Positions 25,101 to 36,254 of a stretch of DNA of 64,000 nt are shown here, piece after piece. The first letter of the stretch is position 1. Each line of letters begins with the position of its first letter. The position numbers and the translations under genes were made by a program. The notes under the pieces were generated by a model that saw nothing but the letters and a program-made list of their open reading frames with translations, did no database searches and was not told the DNA's origin. The DNA comes from Hymenoscyphus infarciens (Eukaryota; Ascomycota; Leotiomycetes; Helotiales; Helotiaceae): contig LLCB01000075.1 in the NCBI GenBank assembly GCA_001414345.1, forward strand, positions 1-64,000. The letters are read 5' to 3'.

Positions 25101-27901
25101 CCTAGTACTCTAGTACTACTTATAAATCTTAAAAACGTCTTTACTACTTATTACCTTATTAATTAGACTATAGAAGTATTCTCTCTTTACTTTCTAGATC
25201 TCCTACCTTAGACTCTTATAGAGAGACTTCAAAGCTTATAGGTTTATTCTATATCTTTATACTTACTTAGCCTTAGTAGCTACTGCCTAGTACTTCTTAT
25301 TCTACTAGGGATATTTAAATTTATAACCGAGTCCTTACTTAGTATTATAAAAGTATATACTATATATACTCTTAGTAATAAATCCTACTAAAGCCTCTAA
25401 CAAATCGGTATTTAGTTACTCTATAAGTTTAAATAGTTATTATATTTTAAGCTTACTTTAAAGAGTTACTTTAAAAGTTTTAGTATTAAGAGTACTAAGC
25501 TTTAAAGGTAGGTCCTTCTTTATTAGATTTCCTATATATAGGAGCTAAGTAAGAAGTAAGAGGTAATCTAAGCTATATTTAAAAGAGAGGTCTACCTTAG
25601 TAGAGGCTCCTCTTTAGAAGAGGTTACTAAAGTAAAAGGTAAAGTTAAGAGTATTACTAAGGTTATGTGTTTATATCTTAGAAGGGGTAGAAAGTTATAG
25701 CTCTCTATCCTCTATCTAGCTAATAAGTAGAGAGGACTATGTACTTTCTTAGCTAAGGAAGTCTAGTTACTAGAGCTAGCTCTTTAAATTTAAGTCTCTA
25801 GCTATAAGAGTATTTATAATATAGATATATTCTAAGTTAAGAACGAGGTTAATAGCCTTCTTAGCGCCTTTAGTACCTAAGAGAGTATTATATATATTAA
25901 AGATATATAGTAGAGGGCTTTAAAAGAGCGTAATCTTAATATAAATAAGGTCTTAGTAATTAAGTAAGGGTATAATTAGCAATTATTAGCTTAAGAGGAT
26001 GCTTACCTCTTTCTATATAAAAGTAAGTATTTAAGAGAGGTCCTTATTCTAGTTATAAATAAGTAAAAAGTAGGTATAGTTTAAGTAGCGTCTTATAATC
26101 TAATAGTTAATCTCTCTTTAGTAAATATATAGTTCTTATATAAGAACTATATCTACTTATCTAGAGTATATAAGTTAGAGAGCTAGTTCTTAATACTTAC
26201 TAGACTTATATATATTAATTTATAAGACTTAGAGATAGTATTATTTAAAAGGTCCTTATCTACTTATAAGAGAAGGAGATTAGAGTAGACGTTAGAGCTC
26301 TTAGATTAAGAGATAGAGTATAGAAGTAGAGAAGAGGAGGTGTTTAGAATAGCCTTCTTACTTAACTAAGGGTTTAAAGGAGAAGGAGGAGTAGTAGAAT
26401 AGTCTATTTCTATATTTATAAAGCTATAAGGCGAATTATCCTCTTTTCTTAGTCGTTACTTAGAGTATACTTATTAAATAGATCTTATATTCTCTACTAA
26501 AGATAAAGGTCTAGTAGCTTTTAGTTAGAGTTAATACGTAATATTATCTAAAGTATAAAGACTACTATAGTATAAGTACTTTAATTTATATTAAGAGTAC
26601 TTAATATACTAAGAATAGAAGTCTTTTAAGTATTTCGTACTACTATAGAGGTAGTATTATTAGCTTTTATTACAATTCTAGGTATTATACTATTACTAGT
26701 ATTTTAAGTACTAAATTATAATAGACTTCTTTAGAAGGCGCTTTAAATAGACTCTACTACTTAGAATTAAGGTTACGTTTAAGATAGTAGAGAGGCCTTT
26801 TACGTCCTCTTCTTTAAAGAAGGCTATCTAAGTAGTATAGAATAAGTTATTTAAGAGAGAGCTAGCAGCTATATAAACTCTTATAAGGTCGGCTCTAATT
26901 CGTTTCTTAATTACTAATACTACTACTTTAAAAGTAGTAAAGGCTAGAGTTAATTAAATTACTCTTACTTAAGTAATCTAGATAGATTCTACCTTCTAAG
27001 AGATACTTAAAATATAGAAAGCTATCTAGTCTTATAGAAGCTCTATTCTAGTAGTACTAAAAAGAGTTTATATACTAGCTTTCTTTACTAGGAGAGATTA
27101 TAAAGCTTCTTTGTCTTTAGAGATAATAGTAAAGCTAGAATTAACTAAGAGTACCTTATATACTAGGTCTTTATATCTAATTCCTAGGTTATAAAGTACT
27201 AGGAAAATAGTATAGATAGAGTAGACTCTATTTAAAGAGTTAGGTAGGATTTAGATAAAGAGTCTAGGTCTCTTATTCTTATTCTTCTAAATAGAAGAAA
27301 GAGAGTAAGATAGGGTTATTATTATTACTATTATCTTCTTTAAAGACTTAGTAGTTTAAGGTATCTTTTTAAGCAATAAAGTATTCTTAGTAGTCTATAT
27401 ATAAGAAATTTTTCTTATAGTATTTAAAAAAGAGAGAAGGGTTAGAGAAGGCGTAGTAGCGTCCTTATACTCTAAGTAAGTGCTATAAGCTAAGAGAAGA
27501 GGAGGTAAGGTCTCCTTAGTATATACCTTATAGTAAGAGAGGCTAAGGTTAGTAACCTAGGTATAGAAGGTTTAAAAGAGGGGTAAGAGATCTAAGAGAG
27601 CACTGTTAAAGATAGTGTTTAAATAATAGTTTATAGCTTCTCTAATACCTCTAAAGAAGGTTTAAGCTATAATGCCTTATTTAAGAGACCTAGAAGTCTT
27701 AGAGATAAAGCGTTATTAGATAGCTATAATAAGAGGAATTAGATAAACCTCCTCTCTCCTTACCTCTCTTTCTAGAGACGTAGACAAGGACAGAGGGCCT
27801 TCTAAGAGGGACTCTATAAAAGGAATTTCGCTTCTTAATTAAGTATAAGTGAGATTAGGCGTTTTAGACTAAAAAATTTGGTCTCTGAAAAAAGGTATGC
27901 G
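22188..27901 (-). mobile_element. Tad-type LINE, RIP-inactivated
   Basis: The 5714-bp element lies between perfect 13-bp duplications. On the minus strand its 3' end is a short AATA-repeat tail (about 22188-22205). The reverse transcriptase is legible around 24000-24800 despite RIP: LSWIAIKYAILGQNQF-type and LLTLDIKKAFNIVLLSYLIK-type segments, then a QGS-type step, then FSYTNN at about 24202-24225, where LINE RTs have F-[AG]-YADD. All changes at that motif are G to A on the coding strand. ORF1 and endonuclease are expected to the right (25-27.9 kb) and an RNase H-like region to the left of the RT, but I could not read them. Some readings assume RIP stops stand for Gln or Trp codons. Confidence 0.85.
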
Positions 27902-27914
27902 TCTTAAATACTAT
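27902..27914. repeat. LINE target-site duplication, right
   Basis: TCTTAAATACTAT, the partner of 22175-22187. Confidence 0.85.
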
Positions 27915-27949
27915 AGAATCGCTATTTAGGAGTTTGAAGTAATCTATAT

Positions 27950-28180
27950 AGCTTCGCAGGATTCTCTATAGCAGGAATAGAGAGCGATGTAGTTAAGAGG
28001 TTCTTTTGTAATCTGGTTTAAGTTTATAGGCCTAGGAAGCTGTCGTTTTCCTAGACCTAAGAGGTGTGTTACGGAAAAAGAGGGGTCTCACGTGACCCCT
28101 TTTCCCTGTATATATAGCAGAGTTTTCACCTTCTAAATTCAAGCTCCTCAGAGCGTTTTCAACCCAAAAATACGTCACAC
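27950..28180 (+). repeat. Repeat R3, copy 2 (mostly un-RIPed), LTR-like
   Basis: The better-preserved copy of the repeat at 7375-7605. It carries TGTTACGG near 28067, a near-palindromic GGGGTCTCACGTGACCCC, and a TATATATAG box at about 28109-28117, so it resembles a promoter-bearing LTR reading on the plus strand. Ends are unresolved. It abuts the P450 remnant directly. Confidence 0.55.
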
Positions 28181-28194
28181 ATTCACACACTACC

Positions 28195-28537
28195 AAGATA
28201 TTGGGGCACAGATGGTTTGTCCTGGAGTCCAACGCGATGGGTGATGAAATCCGAAGATTCCCTAAACGAGTTTCTGAAGACACCGCTGAAAGGGTCATAT
28301 ATTCCATGGAGTGATGGAATTTGACCTTGTCCAGGGAAAAAATTCGCTCAAGTTACTGCTGCCGCTGTCCTCGCAGGTTTATTCAGAAAACATCGTGTGG
28401 AAATCATTCAGAAGGAGAACGAGAGCGTGGACCAAGCACGACAACGGGTGAAAGATGTGGTCAATGATAATGGCGTAGTATTATTGTTTCAGATGAAAGA
28501 CCCTGAGAGTGTTGGATTGAAATGGGTCGACGTTTGA
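28195..28537 (+). pseudogene. Cytochrome P450 C-terminal remnant
   Basis: The plus strand encodes the end of a fungal P450: RWFVLESNAMGDE in one frame, then, after a one-base shift, EFLKTPLKGSYIPWSDG, a TGA, and PCPGKKFAQVTAAAVLAGLF with the haem-ligand Cys in CPG. It runs to QMKDPESVGLKWVDV and a stop at 28535-28537. The in-frame TGA sits inside the haem-binding loop. Everything upstream (about 400 residues) is missing and replaced by the R3 repeat, so this is a dead fragment. The subfamily cannot be told. Confidence 0.8.
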
Positions 28538-30927
28538 GAGTGGATCTGGTTTTTGACTAATATTAGTTCTCTACGTGATGAGGATTTCCACATTTCATTT
28601 CAGCGGCGGAATTTTGCGTGAGAACTTGGCGTCGTTTTACGCTATTGAACCTGAATTTGTTTTCCAAAACGGCTTTTGAGCCTTAGTCCAGCTTCTGTAT
28701 CTTGTTTTAACCCTAATTTTCAAATGTGTCATATATAAGAATTAATGAAATCCCGAATAAACCAAATCTTGCTGACCACGAAAACGCATTCCTAACCCAC
28801 TTACCTGTATTCAATAACCTTGGAGTATTTTACTGTATTCATCCGAATTATGTTCTTACGATCATGGCAGCAAACTGGTTTAGACTTTTCGTTGAAGGAA
28901 TTGCTTGAGAATATAAGTTAGATACCGCCGCTTAGTAGCAACAATTTATTAGAATGAAAAGCAAGAAAAGAATAAAATATCACTAAGAAGGAGACGTATC
29001 TTAGAAAACATACTTGCTAGATTTCGAGGCTTTTTTACAGGTCTTAAAATTAACGAAGAGAGAAGAAAATAAAGTGTAGAGGTAGTTGAAGTTTTAATAT
29101 ATAGTAAATAATGTTTTCGAGATAACGTTAAACCACCTTTAGAAGACTAAAATCGCATGCCTAAGATGCTCTTCCTAAACTCTGCTTGATTAATAAGTGG
29201 ATTCTGGCGTATTATATTATATAGTGCTGTTTTGCTTAATATTAAAGCTATGAAGTTAAATTTCTACTTTAAGATATAATAAAATTTCTCTTATAAATCG
29301 TATAATATATTTATTGTGAAATAGAACTCGTAACCTAATTATTACTCTTATATAATCTCTACTTTTTTGCTTTTAAAGTAACTTTGAAAGCTTAAGTTTT
29401 TAACTTACTAAGAATTATAATATATAAGTAAGTTATAAAGTAGAGAGAGAAGTTCTATTTATTTATCTACTTAGAAAGAACAAAAACTTAAACTCTAATA
29501 ATTAGTGGTTTTTAGATAATATTCACGAAACTTTTAAAAACTAAATAATAAGTAATTAATTTCTAAAAAATTAATACTAAAGCTTTAAATAACTTAAGAT
29601 AGACTATAAGTCTTTTATTAATTAAAAGAACTTTAAACTTTATATACTAATAGAAGTATCGACGATATTCTAAGTATATAACTTAGTAACTAATTCTTAT
29701 ACTTACTTTTTTAAAAGTCTTTTATATAAAAAGATAATTCTTTATATTTCAAAAAAAAAAATAGTTAACTCTCTTACTCTTTAATTAATTAAAAACAACT
29801 AACTTACTTTATAATTATTTTAAAAGAACTAATTATCTCTTATATTAAAAGAAAGATATTTAGATTAGAAAAGAGAGATTTTCTAGTTAATAGAAAACTT
29901 CTATTATTTATTAGTTTTCTTATATTAGTATAGTAAAAACTATAATAAATTAATCTACTTCTATAATATTTACTTTTTATTTTATAAGCTATTTGTTAAT
30001 CTAGTGTTTTAGGTTTTCTTATTTAAACGCTTCTAGAAGAACTACTACTAATAAGAAAGCGTAGATAACTAAGAAAGTAAGAGAATAAGTAAAAAGTTAC
30101 TTAAAAGCCTAAAGTTATACTAGTAGCTATTTAATTCTAAAGAAAAAAACTCTTTACTTTTTACTATTCTTTTTTATCTTCTTTAACTTATACTAAGTAA
30201 ATAAAGAGATATTACTATTAATACTACTTTTATTATTATTATTATTATTCTTAGCTTTACTACTACTAGATCTCTTTATAGATAAAAGATTACTACTCTT
30301 AGCTAACTTCTTAATATAAGTATTAAAATACTTTAAATAGCTCTAGAACTCTATAAGAGCTATATAAAGTCTAGTAGTAGTATCTAAGTTAAAATCGTCT
30401 CTAAAAGTTATATAAAAGAAAGAAGAATACTAGTATAAAGCTACTATATCTTAAGTAGAATAGTTAACTAAGTTAAAAAATTAGTAAAAGAATTAAGAAT
30501 TTATATAGAAAAGAACTTATAGTTAATATTAAAAAGAGTAATAACTACTCTAATCTCTTATATAGTATTTACTATGAACGCTCTTTACTAAAGAAGAAGC
30601 TATTCTTCTATTCTTATTAATATTTAGAGAAAAAGAGATATACTTATAAAAATAAAATATTCTTATATTACTAACTTATTTCTTAGTATACTTAGAGTAG
30701 TAATAAGCTCTAGTATTCTCTTAGCTTTTAAAAGAAATTAATATATATAGATATTTATAATATTTAGACACTTACTCTTTATTCGTTTCTAACTAATAAG
30801 CTAATAGTTAGATAAGTTATATATAATAATAATCCTTATTTTTATCTTATTAATAGAATTATAATAATTACTTAAAGTATTTAAAGTATTATTATTAGTA
30901 TTAGTAGTAGTAGTAATAGTAGATTAC
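28538..30927. other. Ordinary then AT-rich decayed DNA, no gene seen
   Basis: Composition is ordinary until about 28930, then strongly AT-rich with RIP-like depletion of CA/TG. Short frames near 28726-28908 have no support. Nothing legible was found in the AT-rich part, including microsatellite-like ATT runs near 30225-30250. Confidence 0.5.
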
Positions 30928-31292
30928 TATAACGATACGAAATATACACTACTATAGAAGAGATATATAAGAGTGTGTTTAGTAGAATAACGTACGTAAA
31001 TACTAGGCTCTAATATAGAAGAAAAGGAAAAACTATCTCTCTTTTATACTAAGTATAAACATCTATATATAAGAGATTAGAAACTACTAAGTTCTAATAA
31101 TAATAATAACCGAGCTCTTTCTAATATAGCTAATACTAAAATAATAAGAGTCTTAAAGCTAAATATATAATATTTAAACCTTAATCTCTTTAGTATCTTC
31201 TATTATATATTAATTATAAATCTTAGTCTTAAGATATTAGAGATATTAGCAGTTTCACGAATACTAGTAATTTAGAATAGCGTGCTATTATA
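30928..31292 (-). repeat. Solo LTR of the Gypsy family, minus orientation
   Basis: A 365-bp LTR beginning TATAACGATACG and ending GCTATTATA, aligned over its length with the LTR of copy 1. The self-primer segment AGTTTTTCC and a TATATAG 35 nt upstream of it are kept. Flanks are ATTAC and CTTAC, four of five matching. No internal domain is attached, so it is a solo LTR, presumably from LTR-LTR recombination. Confidence 0.75.
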
Positions 31293-31935
31293 CTTACTTA
31301 GTATTACTATCTCTATCTTTAAATAAAGAAGTAAAAGAGTCTTTAATATTAGTAGATAAAATAAGCTTTAAGCTATTATTCTTACTATTATTCTTAAAAT
31401 CGCTCTCTATCTTACTAAACCTAGTATACTCTTTACTAATAGAGAAGCTCTTTTAAGAAGAAAAAGAACTAGATAAAGAAAAATAAGGATTTTTAGAAGA
31501 CTTCTAGAATAATAATAGAGAATTTAATACTTAATAATTATTAGTATTAATTCTATATAGAAATAAATATTTACTTATATACTTCTTCTTCTTATTATAA
31601 TAAATAGCTTTTTATATAAACTATAATATCTATAAATCTTTAAGTATAATAGTACTTATATTATTAGAAAGATCTTTATATAATAATATTTACTTAGAAA
31701 GCTAAGATACTTCTTTCTACTAAAACTACTATAACTATTAGTTAAAACTATAGTAATAGATTCTAAACTAGAAAGAATAAAAGAGGAGATACTTGTAGAT
31801 ATAGTAAGTAATAATATAAAGTTTAAATAAAAGAAAGAAGAAAGAGATAAAGAGATATAAAAGAGGCTATTATTATTATATTATTAGAAAAGTAAAAGTT
31901 AGAATAGAAAGAAAGCTTTAAATCTATACTCTAGT
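31293..31935. other. AT-rich decayed DNA between two solo LTRs
   Basis: RIP-like composition. A minus-strand stretch may derive from a retroelement gag region, but this is too weak to call. Confidence 0.4.
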
Positions 31936-32226
31936 TATACTAGTATACTCTTCTATATAGCCGAGGTTATATACTATATATATAAGATTTTAGTAGTTAT
32001 TATTTTATATTATCTAATTTAGAAAGGTTTTATACTTTAAGTTTTAAACCTTTTTATATTATCTAACTCTCTTTTTATATAGTCTAAATCTCTTATATAT
32101 AGCTATCTACTCTTCTATAGTTAGAAAAAGCTAATTTAGTCTTTTCTTCTATATTAATACCTAGTGTTTACTCTCTTAAATACACTTCTATATACCTCTT
32201 TAGTATACTTATTTCGTATTATTATA
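31936..32226 (+). repeat. Solo LTR of the Gypsy family, plus orientation
   Basis: This aligns with the reverse complement of the LTR at 45461-45816, from TATACTAGTATAC to TATTATTATA. It is heavily AT-shifted and about 290 bp. Flanks are CTAGT and CTATT, four of five matching. It faces the solo LTR at 30928-31292. Confidence 0.65.
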
Positions 32227-33585
32227 CTATTAGAAGATTATTTAACTCTTATTTATATAAACTTACTTTAATCTTAAAATATAATATAATAATTTTCTAC
32301 TATTTCTTAAGATAAGTAGCTACTAAATTAAGAAGTTAATAAAAAACCCTTCTAGCTAAAGATAAGAGCGTTAATATAAAAGCTATATAATTAAGCTAGG
32401 AAATCGGATTTTCTTATAAAAGATAGAAAAGTAGAAGTATTTTTATAGAATTATATAAAAGATAATATCTTAGTATTATTATTTATAAATAAAGAAATTA
32501 AGAGATTTTTCTAAGCTAAGTAGAGGAATATATAATATTTAGCTTAGAATCTAAAGCTAAGTATTACTTATATATACTTATATATAAGCTAGAAAAAGCT
32601 TTTATTATATATTATAAATAATACTTTTATATTATTCTAAATACCTTCTCTTTATTAATAAAACCTTTGTTTATAGCCTCTTTAATAGCTCTTAGACGAG
32701 TATTTAACCTAGGCTTAGCTCTTTATAGAAATGCAGGCGATTTACACCTCTTATTTCTATTATACTATTTTATCTTATACGCACGTGACCTACCCAAACC
32801 AATCCAACTGGCACGGAAAATGGACGCGGAAACCTTTTTTCAATCAGTTACACAGTATCAGCTTCTATCAAAGTATCCAGACATCTAGTGCCCTTCCACA
32901 CAGTAGCTCAAACTCAACTTCCAAAGCAATAAACCAACCACCAACCTCGTACTTCCCCAAAACATTTGATATTGCCAATTAATAAAACAACCCAAATCCA
33001 GGCACCAACACCATTTCCACCTCCTTTCGCAATCAGCCTAAACCTCTTCCCGCCCATACCTAACCTGGTGCAGAAACCACGCACCCTACAACCCCATCCG
33101 AGCACCACTAAGCCATCTTGGCAAAAATCTGTAATCTGCTCTACCAACAACTTTCCAGCATCAATCAAGCACGCAAAATGCTTGGATTTCCTTCACATGT
33201 AAAAGTGGAAAGCATTCAAGGTGGGGTTCGTGCACGCATAAACTCGTTTGAGGAGCCAGAGTGTGTGGGTGGTGGTGTGGAAACTGGTGAAGGTGTTTCT
33301 GTTTCGTTTGACGCACCTACGGAGACTAGACCCCTCTATTCTTAGGGGGGCCTGGCCTCGCTTGTACCTTGCCTGCACTACCCTGCTTGTATACATATAA
33401 GAGAACACATTCCTCCGCACGATAATGAATCAACCAGTTACTCTGTGAGTGCTGATTGAACTGTCGATTTTTCAGAAAAGAAAGATTCAAGCTTTGAAAG
33501 CCGGTTTGGGGTGATTTGGTTTTTGGAGAGGAGAGTTTATTGTCTTTCCCGCCGTTGACGAGCTTAATTTGCAGCAACACCCGAG
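32227..33585. other. AT-rich edge and promoter region of the poly-Ser gene
   Basis: RIP-like to about 32700, then balanced. The 32940-33170 stretch is C- and A-rich on the plus strand and may be promoter or leader. No gene is supported. Confidence 0.45.
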
Positions 33586-34533
33586 ATGGAGAGAATCGAC
33601 AATTTCGAGGAGCAATGGGAGGGACAGGAGGAATTCTACGAATATGATTCCGATTCTTCGGATTCTTCATACTCTTCCACATCATCGATTGATGTATACC
33701 GAACTTTCGACAACAGCGCATCCAATGGAACGAAATACTCATACCACCCCTCCTCATCCAACTCCTTTCCAACACCACATCTAGCTGCATTGCAGCAACG
33801 GCGAGAAAGCGACTCGTATGATCAATACGATCTCGAATACGACTCGTCATCCTCGTCTTCATCCTCGTCCTCATCGTCTTCTTCGTCCTCCACCGGATCA
33901 CATTCATACCCGGAGCATTCATCGCTCAGCTCAACCCTCAATAACTACCTGAACACAAAACCTCATCCACAAACACCCGCTGAACTCCAAACCGCCATCC
34001 TCGACATCAATAACATCCTCCAACAAAAACTTAATAGCACCGAGAAATCTCACGACAACCGCCCCATACAACAAACTCACGACGGCCTTCCACTCTCCAC
34101 CGAATCGGAAATTTGCACCACCATATTATATAATCACTCGTCCGACCCGAAACTCACGCAACTCTGCGAAAAACACCTCCTCGTCCTCGCTTGCTCCCAC
34201 GGCAGCATCATGAGTTCGGGAACCACGGATTCTCACTTCGAAGTGCGCCTGCAAGACCAAGGAGGAAACCAAGTTTTCGGCTGGGAATTATACGCTCCAA
34301 CCTACGCCTTGCTGGGAGTCAGCGACGTCTTGGAAGACAGCGAAAAATCCGGGTCCAACAGCCAAACCCGCCAATTCCTGCCCGAATACCACGGCGAGGG
34401 GGAGGGGGAGAGTATCCAGACATGTGTCATGAACAAAGAGCTCTTTCTGAACGAGATCCTGAGGCTGCCAGCAGAGGTGCTGTTGGGTGTGGAGAGGCTG
34501 AGGGGTCTATTGCGGCCAGTCCAAGGAAAGTGA
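33586..34533 (+). CDS. Uncharacterised protein with poly-Ser tract
   Basis: A single exon encoding 315 residues. Residues 1-85 are acidic and Ser/Tyr-rich. A pure run of serines (about 86-102) is encoded by a TCN microsatellite at roughly 33844-33892. The folded part seems to start near residue 130 (QTPAELQTAILDINNILQQK) and includes EICTTILYNHSSDPKLTQLC and VFGWELYAPTYALLGVSDVL. No family is recognised; no signal peptide or membrane segment. The start follows CCCGAGATGG. A second open frame overlaps the 3' half (34191-34964), but its composition looks like a shadow. Confidence 0.65.
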   Translation: MERIDNFEEQWEGQEEFYEYDSDSSDSSYSSTSSIDVYRTFDNSASNGTKYSYHPSSSNSFPTPHLAALQQRRESDSYDQYDLEYDSSSSSSSSSSSSSSSSTGSHSYPEHSSLSSTLNNYLNTKPHPQTPAELQTAILDINNILQQKLNSTEKSHDNRPIQQTHDGLPLSTESEICTTILYNHSSDPKLTQLCEKHLLVLACSHGSIMSSGTTDSHFEVRLQDQGGNQVFGWELYAPTYALLGVSDVLEDSEKSGSNSQTRQFLPEYHGEGEGESIQTCVMNKELFLNEILRLPAEVLLGVERLRGLLRPVQGK

Positions 34534-35249
34534 GGAGAGGAGGGAAGGTAAGCCGAGACATATTCTTGGAAGCGGTCTGGAACAAAGTGGGAAAGTGGAT
34601 CTCAGAAGGTGGATCTCAGAAGGTGGATCTCGGAAAGTGGATCAAGTGGATAAGTGAGGGGAAACTTGCCAACTGGGAAGAAAAGACGGAAGATCAGGGA
34701 CAGGAAAGGTGGGCCGAAAGGGTGGAACCTGAAGATAAGGCAACGGGGAACGGTCTTCTCTTTGGACCAATGGCTGTCTCAGACTCGATTTACCCGAGAT
34801 CCTCCGACACAAACTCTATATTTACCTCACCTGACTCTACCCTCCCGCGCAAGCTCGTCTACTGGAACGAAATGCTTCCTCGAAGGTACCAACGCGATGG
34901 GATGTTAGTATCAACATTCCCCAACATTGTGGAAAAGCGATCTAAGAAGGCTTGGGAGGAATAATATAGGAATAATATAATACATCATTAAATTCAAGCT
35001 TTATATCAGATCTGAGTTAGTAGTACTGCTATTTTTGGCAAAGACTATTTTCTGATTAGTATTATGTCCAAGGGGAAAGCGAGTTAGTTGAATCAAATGC
35101 CTGATACCAATACATTCCTCTACATCTCCGCAAGTGTGCGTTCTTCCAAAAACAAATCGGCTTTATCTAGAAGGACCACTGAAGTCTGAAAAGGTCAATA
35201 ATTGTTGTCAACAGCCCCAGCCTAGACATATACCGCAGCCCCACGACCT
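34534..35249. other. 3' flank of the poly-Ser gene with short tandem repeats
   Basis: Ordinary composition up to about 35240. It contains the 14-bp repeats listed separately. No further gene is supported. Confidence 0.45.
34595..34652. repeat. 14-bp tandem repeat, about 3 full and 2 partial units
   Basis: The unit GTGGATCTCAGAAG is repeated, then GTGGATCTCGGAAA and two shortened GTGGAT units. Confidence 0.8.
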
Positions 35250-35379
35250 CCCTAGAAACAAAACTCTTAGTAGATGCTGAATAGTATTAGACTAGAATTC
35301 TATATAACAGAGAGGATCATACCGTATCCACAAGTTTAGCAGCCGTATCTACGTCTCCACTAGAAACACGAGAAAGTAG

Positions 35380-35600
35380 TTCGTAAGCTAATTCCACGAC
35401 TATTCTCAAAATCATCGTTAGTAACGAGGGAAATCGTAGAAAAGTAGTTATACTATATGAACCTTTTCAACTAAGCGTTAGCTAAACCTCTATACTAAAT
35501 CTACTACACCTTATCTATAGTAAGAGTCTTTCCCGATCCAGAGCTCCTAGCTAGGTTAAAGAAGAGAAAGTCAATAATCAAATCAAGAGTACTAACTCGT
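35380..35600 (-). pseudogene. Possible RIP-damaged AAA P-loop of the gene upstream
   Basis: The minus strand reads FLFFNLARSSGSGKTLT, close to the Walker A of fungal AAA proteins (GPPGxGKTLTAE), followed by stop codons of the RIP type (TAG/TAA where CAG/CAA would fit). It lies about 700 bp downstream of the end of the DUF7025 relic on the same strand, about where the ATPase domain of such proteins would begin. The link to that gene is inferred. A NACHT P-loop is an alternative. Confidence 0.35.
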
Positions 35601-36254
35601 GAAGTAGTATAATAAGACTATTTATTACCCTTTCTATATATAAGAATAGTTGTTTTACTACCCGAGAGATAGTTAGTAATAAGAGCTTTCCTTGACTATC
35701 TCTTTTATCTCGTCGTCTATAATTAAAAGCATTCTTATTCTAGACTACCTTAGATATCCCCGTTACTTTTGAGATTCGTTTCTCTTGATAACCTAAGACC
35801 TCTCGGGCAATAACTGATTCTCCGAGTAGTTGATAGGTAATTAGATAATTTCAAGGTGTGTGTTAAACGATAGCAGAGTCTCTTACCACAGAGGGAAACA
35901 AATCAAGCGAACAAGAAACGTTGCTTACACTAATCTTTTCGATTGCACATTGAATCCTGGGATAGTAGCCGGCAAAAGTGCATAAAAAAAGGTCTGCGCG
36001 CATGGGTTCGAGTGCAGAATCGATAGGGAACACTTCTTCTCTTTTATGCTTCATATACTCCGTGGCTTTTAGGCATATTTGTTTATACCTAGCTATATCT
36101 ACTATGTATGTACCTTATATCCCTCTACAAAAGAGTAGCAAGCCACTCCCGGAGGGTCTCAGGAATATAAGAACGCAATATCCTCACGTGGACTGGGTCA
36201 ACATTTATAACGGCATCTTTATATGAAACACAAATTCTGATGCGACAGAGCTAG

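Noticed and set aside
34191..34964. 257-codon open frame overlapping the poly-Ser gene in another frame
   Set aside because: Arg/Gly-rich shadow composition with no recognisable domain; the in-register gene at 33586-34533 explains the coding signal.
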